Shown: positions 43,117 to 53,746, counted from the stretch's first letter. The stretch is 64,000 bases of DNA from Rathayibacter sp. Leaf185 (GCF_001423885.1 NZ_LMPP01000001.1:372001-436000), one strand, 5' to 3'. Program-made: numbers and translations. The notes: generated from the sequence alone by a model not told the origin.

Positions 43117-44607
43117 TCACGCGGATGCCTGCGACCCAGAGTAGCCGTCGCCGTCATATCCTTCGCGCGGAATGCCGACGCCTTGACGCACCAACCGGCG
43201 CCGGATAAGGGCCGCCGCCTCGGCCGCGTGCGGCAGCACGGAGGCCAGTCCCGTCCCGGCGAGCCAGGTGCCGGTGACCGCGACTCCCTCGAGCGGTGCG
43301 AGGGCCTCGCGGAACGCCTCCAGGTGCTCACGACGGCCCAGTGCGGCGGCCGGGCGCACGTTCGCCCAGCGGACCCGGGCCGAGTCGACGAGCGACGCCG
43401 GATCGAGCTCGACGCCGAGGAGGACGGAGGCGTCGCGGAGGGCCACGGCCGCCGCCTCCGCATCGCTCGCGCCCTCGAGCGGCGGCTGCTCGCCGGGCCT
43501 TCCGTAGGAGAGGCGCAGAACGTGGCGGCCGGCGGGGAGCGAGCGGGCGAGCCACTCCCACTTCGCGGTGGCGTGCGTGAGCGCCTTCGCGGTCACGTCG
43601 GTCGCGGTCGGGGCGACGAGCACTCCGGAGCCGCGCGGGGCCGCGTCGAGGCGGGCGTCGTCGACGACGAGGGTCACGAGCTCCACGGAGTCACCGCCGC
43701 CCTCGTCGGCGTCGGCGACAGCGGGCACCAGCCCGGCGAGCAGGGCGCGCGCGTCGCGCTCCGGTGTGGAGACGATCACGGCGCGGGCCGACAGGACGCC
43801 GTCGTCCAGCGCCAGCCGGAAGACGTCTCCGTCCTGCTCGAGCAGCCTCACCGCGACACCGGTGCGGATCTCGCCCGAGAGGTAGCCGATCCGCTCGACG
43901 AGAGCATCGACGAGGCGGTGCATGCCCCCGTCGATGCCGCGGACCGCGACACCGGCCGGCAGGTTCGCGCGGAGGGAGGCGACGGCACCGGCGAGCGAGC
44001 CTCGGCGGGTGATCGCGCCGTTCAGCCCCGGCGCGGCGAGGTCGACATCGATGTCCTCGGGGCGGGAGGAGTAGACGCCCGAGACCACCGGGGCGACCAG
44101 GTCCTCGAGCACGCGCACGCCCATCCGGGTGCGGACGAGCTCGGCCAGCGAGTGGGCGCGGCCGATGCGCAGCACCGGCAGCAGGGTGTCGAGCCAGGCG
44201 CGCGCGGCACCGCGGCGGCCGATCGCGCGCACCACGTCGGGCGCGAGCGGGGTCCCGGGGATGCCGAGGATCCCGGCGCGGGGCGAGGGAACGGAGCGGC
44301 CGCCCGCGAGGTGCAGCCACGAGCCGCCCGTGCTCGGCTCGACGACCGACTCGGCGAGCGGGCGTCCGTCGACGACCAGGGCGCCGAGCGCCGCCTCGAC
44401 GTGACCGCCGCGGGTGGCGAAGCTCTCGGCGCCGGCGTCGAGCACGACTCCGGCGATCTCGAGCGGAGCGACGGAGCCGCCGACCCGCTCGCCCGCCTCG
44501 AGTACGACGACGCGCAGGCCGATGCGGAGGCACTCGGCCGCCGCGGCCAGCCCCGCCACTCCCCCGCCGACGACCGCGACGTCGTAGGCCGCGGGCTCCG
44601 TGGTCAC
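43117..44607 (-). CDS. cgoX: Coproporphyrinogen III oxidase CgoX (HemY/HemG-type)
   Basis: 496 residues. An N-terminal FAD dinucleotide motif (DVAVVGGGVAGLAAAAECLRIG, VVLEAGERVGGSV), central LLPVLRIGRAHSLAELV and VVSGVYSSRPEDIDVDLA, and a C-terminal FAD-contact GTWLAGTGLASVL are typical of oxygen-dependent protoporphyrinogen/coproporphyrinogen oxidases. In Gram-positives with HemQ the true substrate is coproporphyrinogen III. The GTG at 44607 overlaps the hemE stop (GTGA), so it is coupled to the enzyme that supplies its substrate. Confidence 0.92.
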   Translation of the reverse strand: MTTEPAAYDVAVVGGGVAGLAAAAECLRIGLRVVVLEAGERVGGSVAPLEIAGVVLDAGAESFATRGGHVEAALGALVVDGRPLAESVVEPSTGGSWLHLAGGRSVPSPRAGILGIPGTPLAPDVVRAIGRRGAARAWLDTLLPVLRIGRAHSLAELVRTRMGVRVLEDLVAPVVSGVYSSRPEDIDVDLAAPGLNGAITRRGSLAGAVASLRANLPAGVAVRGIDGGMHRLVDALVERIGYLSGEIRTGVAVRLLEQDGDVFRLALDDGVLSARAVIVSTPERDARALLAGLVPAVADADEGGGDSVELVTLVVDDARLDAAPRGSGVLVAPTATDVTAKALTHATAKWEWLARSLPAGRHVLRLSYGRPGEQPPLEGASDAEAAAVALRDASVLLGVELDPASLVDSARVRWANVRPAAALGRREHLEAFREALAPLEGVAVTGTWLAGTGLASVLPHAAEAAALIRRRLVRQGVGIPREGYDGDGYSGSQASA

Positions 44608-45722
44608 GGTCGCCAGGCGTGCACGTGCGCGACGAGGCGCGTGAGCACGTCGGGGTCGGTCTCGGGCGGCACTCCGTGGCCGAGGTTGAGCACGTGGGCC
44701 GGAGCGCTGAGTCCGCGGAGGAGGACGTCGTCGACGTGCGCGGCGAGCACCGCCCAGGGGGCCGAGAGCAGCGCCGGGTCGACGTTGCCCTGCACCGGGA
44801 CGAAGCCGCCGAGCCGGTGGTTCGCCTCGTCGAGCGGGATGCGGTAGTCGACGCCGACCACGTCGACGCCGATGCCGTGCATGGCGCCGAGCAGCTCGCC
44901 CGTGCCGACTCCGAAGTGCACGATCGGCACGTTGCGACGCACCTCGCCGTGATCGAACGCCAGGTCGCGCACGTGCGTCAGGGCCCTGGCGGAGGCGGGG
45001 GCCACGTGGGCGGTGTAGTCGGCGAGCGAGAGCGCCCCGGCCCACGAGTCGAAGAGCTGGGCGGCGCTCGCCCCGGCGAGCACCTGCGCGCGGAGGAAGC
45101 GGCCCGTGACCTCGGCCGTCCACTCCATCAGGCGCGACCACGCCTCCGGGTCGGCGTGCATCAGGGTGCGGGCCCGGATGTGGTCCTTCGACGGGCCGCC
45201 CTCGACGAGGTACGCGGCGAGCGTGAACGGGGCGCCCGCGAAGCCGATCAACGGGGTGTCGCCGAGGCCCTCGACCGTGCGGTGCACACCCTCCCGGATC
45301 GGCTCGAGGGTCTCGTCGAGGATCGCCGGATCGATCGCGCAGAGCTCGTCGACGTCAGCGGCGGTGCGGACCGCCTTCTCGAGGACGGGGCCGCGGCCGG
45401 GCACGATGTCGACGCCGACCCCCGCCAGCCGCAGTGGGATGACGATGTCGCTGAAGAAGATGCCGGCGTCGACTCCGTGCCGGCGCACCGGCTGCAGCGT
45501 GATCTCGCTCGCGAGCGCGGGGTCGAGGCAGGCGTCGAGCATCTGCGTGTCGGTGCGCAGCGCCCGGTACTCGGGGAGACTCCGCCCGGCCTGGCGCATG
45601 AACCAGACGGGCGTCGACTCGGGCCGGTCGGAGCGGTACGCCCTGACGAGGGAGGAGTCGGCCGTGCGGCCGGAGGCGAGGGGATGCGACGGATCGAGCA
45701 GGCCGGCGGTGGGGGAGGTCAC
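44604..45722 (-). CDS. hemE: Uroporphyrinogen decarboxylase
   Basis: 372 residues: PVWFMRQAGRSLPEYR (substrate-binding Arg), DAGIFFSDIVIPL, GFAGAPFTLAAYLVEGG, LFDSWAGALSLADY and LNLGHGVPPETDP with the conserved C-terminal His. It decarboxylates uroporphyrinogen III to coproporphyrinogen III. The GTG at 45722 has AATAAT six bases upstream. Divergent from hemA, co-transcribed with cgoX. Confidence 0.95.
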   Translation of the reverse strand: MTSPTAGLLDPSHPLASGRTADSSLVRAYRSDRPESTPVWFMRQAGRSLPEYRALRTDTQMLDACLDPALASEITLQPVRRHGVDAGIFFSDIVIPLRLAGVGVDIVPGRGPVLEKAVRTAADVDELCAIDPAILDETLEPIREGVHRTVEGLGDTPLIGFAGAPFTLAAYLVEGGPSKDHIRARTLMHADPEAWSRLMEWTAEVTGRFLRAQVLAGASAAQLFDSWAGALSLADYTAHVAPASARALTHVRDLAFDHGEVRRNVPIVHFGVGTGELLGAMHGIGVDVVGVDYRIPLDEANHRLGGFVPVQGNVDPALLSAPWAVLAAHVDDVLLRGLSAPAHVLNLGHGVPPETDPDVLTRLVAHVHAWRP

Positions 45723-45803
45723 CGCGGCATTATTCCAGGCGCATCCGTGCATTCCTCCCGCTCTCCGCGCCGGGGCCCCGGTGACCGCGCGTAGACTGCT
45801 GTG
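45723..45803. promoter_or_regulatory. Divergent hemE/hemA promoter region
   Basis: An 81-bp spacer. On the minus strand AATAAT (45729-45734) is the hemE -10 candidate. On the plus strand TAGACT (45792-45797) is the hemA -10, six bases before GTG 45804. Between them lies a perfect 12-bp palindrome, CCGGGGCCCCGG (45770-45781). Confidence 0.6.
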
Positions 45804-47102
45804 GTGCTTCTGTGTCTGACGGCGTCGCACAAGAACGCCAGCTTCGATCTCCTCGAGAAGCTCTCCGTCGACTCCTCCGCCGTCGCCTCCGCCCTCGCGG
45901 ACGGCATCGACTTCGTGTCGGGAGCCGTGGTCGTCGCGACCTGCAACCGCTTCGAGGCCTACCTCGACATCGACGAGCCGCTGACCGCCGCGCAGGCCGT
46001 GGCCGTCGAGGCCGCGACCGCCGCCGTCAGCGCGGCGACCGGTGTCGACCAGGAGCACCTCCGCACCAGCGTCGACGTCGTCTCGGGCGATCGGGTCGCC
46101 GAGCACCTGTTCGCGGTGTCGAGCGGACTCGAGTCGGTCGTCGTCGGCGAGGGCGAGATCGCCGGCCAGGTGCGCCGCTCGCTCGAGGAGGCGCGCCGCC
46201 TCGGCACCACGTCGTCCGAGCTCGAGCGCCTCTTCCAGCGCGCGTCGCAGACCTCCCGCGGCATCAAGAACCGCACCGGGCTCGGCAGCGCCGGTCGCTC
46301 GATCGTGCGCCTCGCCCTCGACCTCGCCGCCAGCCGTGTCACCGACTGGCGCGCCGCCCGCGTGCTGCTGGTGGGCACCGGCAGCTATGCCCGCGCCACC
46401 GTGGCGGCGCTGCGCGATCGCGGAGTCGTCGAGATCGCCGTGCACTCCCCCTCCGGTCGCGCCGAGGGCTTCGCGGCCCGCCGCGCCCTCCGCGCCGTCG
46501 ACGCGGCGGCGTTCGCGGCCGAGGCCGCTGCCGCCGACATCGTCATCACCTGCACCACGACGCAGGAGCCGGTGCTCGACGCCGCACTCCTCGCCGACGG
46601 GCGCCTGCGCGGCGCGTACCGGGAGCGTCAGCTCGTCATCGACCTCGGCCTCCCCCGCAACGTCGCCGGCGATGTGACGACCCTCTCGGGTGTCGAGCTC
46701 CTCGACCTCGAGACGATCAGCCTGCACGCCCCTCTCGAGGTGCTCGACGCCTCGACCCAGGCACGCGCCCTCGTCGACAAGGCCGTCCGCAAGTTCTCGG
46801 ACGTGGCCGACGAGAAGAGCCTCACCCCCGCCGTCGTCGCCCTCCGAGCCCACGTGTTCGACGCGCTCGACGCCGAGATCGAGCGCGCGCGCTCCCGCGG
46901 CGACGACGACGGACGCACCGAGCAGGCCCTCCGCCACCTCGCCGGCGTCCTGCTGCACACTCCGAGCGTCCGTGCGCGCGACTACGCCCGGGCCGGCGAG
47001 CAGGAGGCGTACCTCACCGGTCTCCAGGCGCTCTTCGGCATCGAGGTCCCGGCCGAGCCGGCCGCCGCCCGCCCGATCGACGGCACGGCCGCCACCGCGT
47101 GA
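45804..47102 (+). CDS. hemA: Glutamyl-tRNA reductase
   Basis: 432 residues: [16 protein letters not shown], the catalytic Cys47 in [55 protein letters not shown], the NADPH-domain motif [17 protein letters not shown], and a C-terminal dimerisation helix. It commits glutamate to tetrapyrroles. GTG at 45804 is chosen over GTG at 45801 because TAGACT ends six bases before it. The coding sequence overlaps the GNAT gene (GTGA). Confidence 0.94.
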   Translation: MLLCLTASHKNASFDLLEKLSVDSSAVASALADGIDFVSGAVVVATCNRFEAYLDIDEPLTAAQAVAVEAATAAVSAATGVDQEHLRTSVDVVSGDRVAEHLFAVSSGLESVVVGEGEIAGQVRRSLEEARRLGTTSSELERLFQRASQTSRGIKNRTGLGSAGRSIVRLALDLAASRVTDWRAARVLLVGTGSYARATVAALRDRGVVEIAVHSPSGRAEGFAARRALRAVDAAAFAAEAAAADIVITCTTTQEPVLDAALLADGRLRGAYRERQLVIDLGLPRNVAGDVTTLSGVELLDLETISLHAPLEVLDASTQARALVDKAVRKFSDVADEKSLTPAVVALRAHVFDALDAEIERARSRGDDDGRTEQALRHLAGVLLHTPSVRARDYARAGEQEAYLTGLQALFGIEVPAEPAAARPIDGTAATA

Positions 47103-47683
47103 GCCCGGCTCTCAGGCTCCCGTTCGACGCCGAGCCGATCCGCGCCGAGCGTCTGCTGCTCCGGACGCTCCGTCTCGACGACGCCGACGACCACGCCGGG
47201 TATCAGGGCCATCCGGAGGCGGTGCGCTTCCTCCGCTGGCCCGTCCGGACCCCGGAGGAGTCGCGGGAGCACCTGCGCCTGCGACTCCCCTCCGACCGCC
47301 TCGCCGCCGACGGCGACGTCGTCGTGCTGGCGATGGTGCCGACGGAGGGACCCTTCGAGGGTCGCGTCGTCGGCGACCTGACCCTCATCGCGTCCTCCTC
47401 CGAGCAGGCGGCCGTCGAGATCGGGTGGGTGCTGCATCCGGAGGCGCAGGGCCGCGGCTATGCGACCGAGGGAGCCCGGGCGCTCCTCGATCTGGCCTTC
47501 GACCGGCTCGCGGCGCACCGCGTGGTGGCGCAGCTCGACGCCCGCAACACCGCCTCCGCCCGCCTCTGCGAGCGCCTGGGCATGCGTCTCGAGGCGCACC
47601 ACGTCGACGACGAGTACTGCAAGGGCGAGTGGACCTCGACCCTCGTCTACGCCCTGCTCGAGCGGGAGCACCGCGCGTTCTGA
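47099..47683 (+). CDS. GNAT-family N-acetyltransferase
   Basis: 194 residues of the RimJ/RimL-like type: [43 protein letters not shown] (acetyl-CoA binding), and [22 protein letters not shown]. It acetylates a protein N-terminus or small amine; the target is unknown. The GTG start at 47099 overlaps the hemA stop, so it is co-translated with hemA although no functional link is known. Confidence 0.88.
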   Translation: MSPALRLPFDAEPIRAERLLLRTLRLDDADDHAGYQGHPEAVRFLRWPVRTPEESREHLRLRLPSDRLAADGDVVVLAMVPTEGPFEGRVVGDLTLIASSSEQAAVEIGWVLHPEAQGRGYATEGARALLDLAFDRLAAHRVVAQLDARNTASARLCERLGMRLEAHHVDDEYCKGEWTSTLVYALLEREHRAF

Positions 47684-47697
47684 CGCGCGGCGCTCCC
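47664..47697. terminator. Bidirectional terminator between the GNAT gene and glyS
   Basis: Fourteen-base arms 47664-47677 and 47684-47697 pair with a single mismatch around a six-base loop that contains the GNAT stop codon. The left arm is coding. Both converging genes end within it or beside it. Confidence 0.75.
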
Positions 47698-47702
47698 GAC
47701 GG

Positions 47703-49097
<1,395 letters not shown>

Positions 49098-49198
49098 GGG
49101 GAGCTCCTCAGCTGTTCGGGCGCACGGGGCCCTGGCGCGCGCCGGCTGCGCGCGTCCTTCTGGTGTGCGTCCATGGTAGCCGCGGGCATGATGGCGGG

Positions 49199-49600
49199 AT
49201 GAGCAGCCTGCCGCCCCTCCTCGTCTCCGCCGTCGCCGTGATCCGCGACCGGAGGATCCTGATGGTGACCGCGCGGGGGCGCGACGTCGTCTACCTCCCC
49301 GGCGGCAAGGTCGACCCGGGCGAGAGCGGTGCGGAGGCGGCTGCGCGGGAGGCCGAGGAGGAGCTCGGCTCAGCGCCGACGCGGCTCGCCGAGCTCTTCA
49401 CCGTTCGCGAGCAGGCCCACGGCGAGCCGCAGGGCCGGGAGGTGCACATGACGGTGTTCGCCGCCGAGCTGTCGGCCGAGCCGCGCCCGGCCGGAGAGAT
49501 CGACTCGCTGCACTGGATCCGCTCCGCCGACGCGCACCGCTGCCCGCCGGCCGGCGTCGCGACCCTCGCACGCCTCCGCGACCTCGACCTCATCGACTGA
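49199..49600 (+). CDS. Nudix hydrolase
   Basis: 133 residues. The Nudix box runs from GGKVDPGES through [10 protein letters not shown] (about residues 39-61), with the expected G-x5-E-x7-REx-EE spacing. It hydrolyses a nucleoside diphosphate linked to another group; the N-terminal [19 protein letters not shown] resembles MutT/ADP-ribose-type enzymes. The ATG at 49199 has CATGAT six bases upstream and no clear ribosome-binding site. Substrate unknown. Confidence 0.88.
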   Translation: MSSLPPLLVSAVAVIRDRRILMVTARGRDVVYLPGGKVDPGESGAEAAAREAEEELGSAPTRLAELFTVREQAHGEPQGREVHMTVFAAELSAEPRPAGEIDSLHWIRSADAHRCPPAGVATLARLRDLDLID

Positions 49601-49645
49601 CGCCGTCGGCCGCGGCGACCGGCGGGGCCGGATACCCTCGGTGCC

Positions 49646-50086
49646 GTGGAGACGAGACGACGCGCCAGGGACCGGACGGGGAGTGACGACGCCCGAGGGC
49701 TCGAAGCGGTGCGGATGGAGGCGGCGGTGCCGATCCTGCGCATCTTCTCGGTCGCGAAGGCGGGCGAGTTCTACGTCGACTATCTCGGCTTCACCGTCGA
49801 CTGGGAGCAGCGCGCGGCACTCGACGCGCCGCTCTACCTGCAGGTGTCGCGATCCGGTCTGCGGCTGCACCTCAGCGAGCACCACCGTGACGGCAGCCCG
49901 GGAGCCGCGGTGCACCTGGCGCTCCGCGGCGTGCGCGAGCTGCACGCCGAACTCGACGCCAAGGCCTACCCGTACCTCAATCCGCGCATCACGCGATCGG
50001 CGTTCGGGTACGCCCTCGATCTGATCGACCCCTTCGGCAATCAGCTCCGCTTCGCCGAGCCCGCACCGCAGCCGACCGCTTCCTGA
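49646..50086 (+). CDS. Glyoxalase/bleomycin-resistance-fold protein
   Basis: 146 residues with the vicinal-oxygen-chelate fold of Ble-like proteins: VPILRIFSVAKAGEFYVDYLGFTVDW, LYLQVSRSGLRLHLSEHH, GAAVHLALRGVRELHAEL and LIDPFGNQLRFAEP. It could bind or modify a small molecule; resistance is not implied. GTG at 49646 has TACCCT seven bases upstream (leaderless); an internal ATG at 49715 just before the conserved core is the alternative start. Confidence 0.82.
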   Translation: METRRRARDRTGSDDARGLEAVRMEAAVPILRIFSVAKAGEFYVDYLGFTVDWEQRAALDAPLYLQVSRSGLRLHLSEHHRDGSPGAAVHLALRGVRELHAELDAKAYPYLNPRITRSAFGYALDLIDPFGNQLRFAEPAPQPTAS

Positions 50087-50154
50087 GAGCGTCGTGGTCG
50101 GGCGTTCACCGCCCGTCCACCGGATTCGGAGAGCGGTCGCCTAGCGTGTCGACA

Positions 50155-51780
50155 ATGGCTGCTTCTCGGGGGACGACGGAACGACCACTCGGAGTCGGCG
50201 GGCCCCGGGTCGAGGGGCCCCGGCGATCCCGCTGGGCACTCCTCCGGGCCGGACACGTCGCCCCGCTCGCCATGGGCACTCTCGCGTCGACCGCGATCCT
50301 GCTGGGCTCGCTCGGCATCGGTTTCCTCCCCCGCGACTCCTCGCTCCGCGCCTGGCCCGTGATCTCGACCATCCGGGCGACCGGCTGGCTCACCGAGCTG
50401 AGCGCGATCGCGGTGCTCTGCGGAGGAGTGCTGCTGCTCGTGGCGTGGCTCCGGCTGCGCTCCGTCGCCCTCGACGGCCGCCCGGGCTCGCTCCGCACGA
50501 TCCTCGTCGCCGCTCTCGCGTGGGCCGCGCCGCTGCTGCTGGCCGTGCCGCTGTTCAGCCGCGACATGTTCTCGTACGTGGCGCAGGGCCGCCTGATGAC
50601 CCAGGGCATCGACCCGTACACGAACGGGGTGGCGACCCTGCCCGGCTGGTTCGCCCTCGGCGTCGACCCGCTGTGGGCCGACACTCCGACTCCGTACGGC
50701 CCGCTCTACCTGCTCGCCGAGAAGACCGCGGTGCAGCTCGCCGGCTGGACCTCGCCCGAGCTCTCGATCGCGATGCTGCGGGCACTCTCGGTGGCCGGAG
50801 TCGCGGTGCTGGCGGTCTACGCGATCCGCCTCGCGCGCCTGCGCGGACTCTCGACCCCGCTCACCGCGTGGACGATCGTCGCCAACCCGCTGACGCTCCT
50901 GCTGTTCGTGGTCGCCGGGCACAACGACTCCGTGATGCTCGCGCTGATCCTCGCCTCGCTCTACTACGGCCACACCGATCGCCGCATCGTCGCGGTGCTG
51001 CTGATGGGCGCCGCGATCGCGGTGAAGCCGGTGGCCGTGATCGCCCTGCCCGTGCTCGCCCTGCTGTGGCTGCGCCACGACGCGACGCTGCGCGACCGCG
51101 TGCGGCTCTGGGTGTGGAGCGGCGTCGGCGCCCTCGCACTCGTGGTCGCCATCGGCCTCGCGGCCGGCGTCGGCATCGGCTGGGTGGCCGCGATGGTGGT
51201 GCCGGGCTCGATCCTGCACTGGTACGCGCCGATGTCGTTCGTCACGGTCGTCGTCTCGAGCGCCGTGCAGCTGACGGGTCACGACCCGGGAGTCGCCATC
51301 GCCCTGGTCAAGATGCTCGCCCTGGCGACCGCGGCCGGCATCGCGGCGGCGCTCATGCTGTCGAAGCGGGCCATCGACCCGCTGGCTCGACTGACCGGGG
51401 CACTCCTGGCGTTCGTCACCGCCTCGACCGCGATCCATCCCTGGTACGCGCTGTGGATCCTCCCGGTCGCCGCGCTCTCGCGCCCGTGGCGGAGCGCGCA
51501 CCGGCATCTCGCGGTGTACGCGACGATCTTCCTGATGTGCGTCACGCTGGCCGAACCGGGTGACGGAGGCGGGGGCGCGATCGACCAGATCCCCGCACGG
51601 GTCGCGACGATCGCCGCGATCGCGGTCGTCGGCCTCTCCATCGTGCTCGGCTACACCGACGAGGAGCGCGTCGAGGTCCGGACCCTGATCGGGGCGGTGC
51701 CGTTCGGCACGGAGTTCCTCAGCCGGATGTCCGGGGGCCGGATCGGCGGAGTGCTGGTCGAGGCCCGCCTCCGCGAGTAG
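50155..51780 (+). CDS. MptB-like polyprenol-phosphate-mannose mannosyltransferase
   Basis: 541 residues, a GT-C type integral membrane glycosyltransferase with about 12-13 helices. The first extracytoplasmic loop carries LFSRDMFSYVAQGRLM (catalytic acidic residue) and DPLWADTPTPYGPLYLLAE, as in MptB alpha-1,6-mannosyltransferases of mycobacteria and corynebacteria. It uses polyprenyl-phosphate mannose outside the membrane, probably for lipomannan-like glycans. ATG 50155 is favoured because TAGCGT (50142-50147) lies seven bases upstream; GTG at 50146 would overlap that element. Confidence 0.85.
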   Translation: MAASRGTTERPLGVGGPRVEGPRRSRWALLRAGHVAPLAMGTLASTAILLGSLGIGFLPRDSSLRAWPVISTIRATGWLTELSAIAVLCGGVLLLVAWLRLRSVALDGRPGSLRTILVAALAWAAPLLLAVPLFSRDMFSYVAQGRLMTQGIDPYTNGVATLPGWFALGVDPLWADTPTPYGPLYLLAEKTAVQLAGWTSPELSIAMLRALSVAGVAVLAVYAIRLARLRGLSTPLTAWTIVANPLTLLLFVVAGHNDSVMLALILASLYYGHTDRRIVAVLLMGAAIAVKPVAVIALPVLALLWLRHDATLRDRVRLWVWSGVGALALVVAIGLAAGVGIGWVAAMVVPGSILHWYAPMSFVTVVVSSAVQLTGHDPGVAIALVKMLALATAAGIAAALMLSKRAIDPLARLTGALLAFVTASTAIHPWYALWILPVAALSRPWRSAHRHLAVYATIFLMCVTLAEPGDGGGGAIDQIPARVATIAAIAVVGLSIVLGYTDEERVEVRTLIGAVPFGTEFLSRMSGGRIGGVLVEARLRE

Positions 51781-51803
51781 GGCGAGGGCCGCACGACGCA
51801 GGT

Positions 51804-52094
51804 CTAGGCGTCGTCGGAGGAGGCGCGACGGCGGCGCTCGATCGCGGACTCCGCGGCCGTCGCGGCGGCGTCCGGCTCGCCTCCGCCGAGCATTCCCGAG
51901 AGGGACGACAGCCAGTCGGCGTCGTCGCGATCGCCCGTGAGGGCACTCGAGAACAGCGGCAGATCGCTCCGGGTCGCGTGGATCGCATAGGACTCGCGGG
52001 TGTAGCCGTTGTCGGGGACGACGGGCGCACGGCGCTCGGGCGGCGCCTCCGACTCGTCCCGGTCGTCGTCGTGCTCGTTCTGATCCTGGCTCAC
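51804..52094 (-). CDS. Small acidic hypothetical protein
   Basis: 96 residues, rich in Asp, Glu, Ser and Ala with a basic IERRRRA patch near the end; the middle contains YAIHATRSDLPLFSSALTGD and WLSSLSGMLGGGE. No domain recognised and no membrane helix. The GTG at 52094 has GGAGGG upstream. It converges on the mannosyltransferase and may follow hspR in transcription (84 bp apart). Confidence 0.6.
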   Translation of the reverse strand: MSQDQNEHDDDRDESEAPPERRAPVVPDNGYTRESYAIHATRSDLPLFSSALTGDRDDADWLSSLSGMLGGGEPDAAATAAESAIERRRRASSDDA

Positions 52095-52178
52095 GGGCCC
52101 TCCTCCGTCTCACCGCACCGCGGCGGACGGAGCGTGCGCCGCGGCGGCTCTGCCCGGCGTCCGGTCAGCGTACCCCGC

Positions 52179-52619
52179 TCAGGGGGTAGAAGGGTCGCTG
52201 CCATGCGATCGCGGCAGGGGGCGCCAGACGACCACCTCGGTGCGCCGCTGCGCCCGGGTGCCGTGCCGGAGGGTGACCACGTCGCCCTCGAGCCCGGCGG
52301 CGAACACGCGGCGTCCCGGGCGGTTGAGCAGCTCGTCGGCCAGGGCGCCCTCGAGCTCGCGGACGCGCTGCGACAGCGCCTGGACCTGGTTCTCGAGCTG
52401 GAGGATGCGTGCGATGCCCTCGAGGGAGACGCCCTCCGACGACAGCCGCGCGACCTCGCGCAGCTGCACCACGTCGCGCATCGAGTAGCGCCGCGACTTG
52501 CCCGCCGTGCGTGTGGGCCGCACGAGGCCGAGCCGGTCGTACTGGCGGAGCGTCTGCGGATGCATCCCCGCCAGCTCGGCGGCGACCGCGATCGCGAAGA
52601 CCGGGGTGTTCTCGTCCAC
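52179..52619 (-). CDS. hspR: HspR, MerR-type heat-shock repressor
   Basis: 146 residues: the MerR-like HTH VFAIAVAAELAGMHPQTLRQ followed by YDRLGLVRPTRTAGKSRRYS and a helical VVQLREVARLSSEGVSLEGI, then a coiled-coil (LENQVQALSQRVRELEG) and a C-terminal tail. HspR binds HAIR inverted repeats together with DnaK as co-repressor; two such repeats lie upstream of dnaK here. The GTG is at 52619, 32 bp after dnaJ. Last gene of the dnaK operon, giving autoregulation. Confidence 0.92.
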   Translation of the reverse strand: MDENTPVFAIAVAAELAGMHPQTLRQYDRLGLVRPTRTAGKSRRYSMRDVVQLREVARLSSEGVSLEGIARILQLENQVQALSQRVRELEGALADELLNRPGRRVFAAGLEGDVVTLRHGTRAQRRTEVVVWRPLPRSHGSDPSTP

Positions 52620-52651
52620 GTCCTCGCCTCTCGTCGTCGCCCGCCTCGCCG

Positions 52652-53653
52652 CTAGTAGCGGGCCTTCTCCAGGATGTCCTCGCGCGGATTGTCGCCCGGC
52701 TCGGCCGCCGCGTACGCCTCGAGGGCGTCGCGGGCGGCGGAGGAGAGGTGATCGGGCACGGCGACCTGGATCACCGCGAGCAGATCGCCCGTGCCCTTGC
52801 CGGTCGTGACTCCGCGCCCCTTCACCCGCAGCACGCGGCCGCTCGGGGTGCCGGGGGCGACGCGGAGCTTCACGGGGTCGCCGCCGAGGGTCGGCACCTC
52901 GATCGTGGCGCCGAACACCGCCTCGACGAAGGTGACGGGCACGTTCACGCGCAGGTGCAGTCCGTCGCGCTCGAAGACGGGGTGCTTGCGCACCGCGACG
53001 GTGAGCACGAGATCGCCGGGCTCGCCCCCGTCGGGGCTCGGGCGCCCCTTGCCGCGGACGCGGATCTTCTGCTGGTCGGCCACTCCGGCCGGGATGCGCA
53101 CCGAGAGGGTGCGCCCCTCGCCGGTCTGGAGCTGGACGGTGTCACCCCGGGTCGCGGTGCGGAAGTCGATGGTGGTGCTGGCGGTGACGTCGGCGCCCTT
53201 CTGCGGACCGCCGAAGCCGCGGTACCCGCCGCTCGGCTGACCGAAGCGGCCGCCGCCGGCATTGCCGAACATGCCGCCGAGGATGTCCTCGAAGCCCGCC
53301 GGCGGGCCCTGCTGCGTGCTGTACGAGGTGCGGCCTCCGCCGCCCTGCCCGAACACGTTCCCGAAGACGTCGTCGAAGCCGCCCTGCTGCCCGCCCGGGG
53401 CGGTGAAGCGTGCGCCTCCGCCCATTGCGCGGATCTGGTCGTACTCCTTGCGCTGCTCGGCGTCGGACAGGACCGTGTACGCCTCGCTGATCTCCTTGAA
53501 GCGCGCCTCCGCCTTGGCGTCGCCCGGGTTGGAGTCGGGGTGGAACTGGCGGGCGAGCTTGCGGTAGGTCTTCTTCAGATCCGCCGCGGACACGTCCTTG
53601 GACACGCCGAGGACCTTGTAGAAGTCCTTGTCGAACCAATCCTGGCTGGCCAT
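52652..53653 (-). CDS. dnaJ: Chaperone DnaJ (zinc-finger-less, CbpA/DnaJ1 type)
   Basis: 333 residues: J domain DFYKVLGVSKDVSAADLKKTYRK with the HPD motif (QFHPDSNP), a Gly/Phe-rich segment (about residues 75-145), and beta-domains CTD-I/II (TVQLQTGEGRTLSVRIPAGV; VPVTFVEAVFGATIEVPTL). The four CxxCxGxG zinc repeats of type I DnaJ are absent. It stimulates DnaK ATPase and delivers clients. Third gene of the operon. Confidence 0.93.
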   Translation of the reverse strand: MASQDWFDKDFYKVLGVSKDVSAADLKKTYRKLARQFHPDSNPGDAKAEARFKEISEAYTVLSDAEQRKEYDQIRAMGGGARFTAPGGQQGGFDDVFGNVFGQGGGGRTSYSTQQGPPAGFEDILGGMFGNAGGGRFGQPSGGYRGFGGPQKGADVTASTTIDFRTATRGDTVQLQTGEGRTLSVRIPAGVADQQKIRVRGKGRPSPDGGEPGDLVLTVAVRKHPVFERDGLHLRVNVPVTFVEAVFGATIEVPTLGGDPVKLRVAPGTPSGRVLRVKGRGVTTGKGTGDLLAVIQVAVPDHLSSAARDALEAYAAAEPGDNPREDILEKARY

Positions 53654-53685
53654 GTGCCTCTTCCTGTGTCGTCTGGTGCGGCGAG

Positions 53686-53724
53686 GGACCCCGCCCTGCC
53701 TGCAGTGCGGGCGGGGCGGGGTCC
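53686..53724 (-). terminator. Strong hairpin between grpE and dnaJ
   Basis: Perfect 11-bp arms GGACCCCGCCC (53686-53696) and GGGCGGGGTCC (53714-53724) in the 93-bp gap between grpE and dnaJ. It may reduce read-through to dnaJ-hspR or mark an mRNA processing point. Confidence 0.65.
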
Positions 53725-53746
53725 TCCGCGGTGGTGCGGTGGGGTG

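Noticed and set aside
43117-45141. Longer N-terminus for cgoX starting within hemE
   Set aside because: The added region is a shadow of hemE; the FAD motif begins about ten residues after GTG 44607, the normal position.
44604-47683. Extended frames appearing to fuse hemE or the GNAT gene to other sequence
   Set aside because: The extensions are antisense or out-of-frame readings of hemA; real starts are GTG 45722 (hemE) and GTG 47099 (GNAT).
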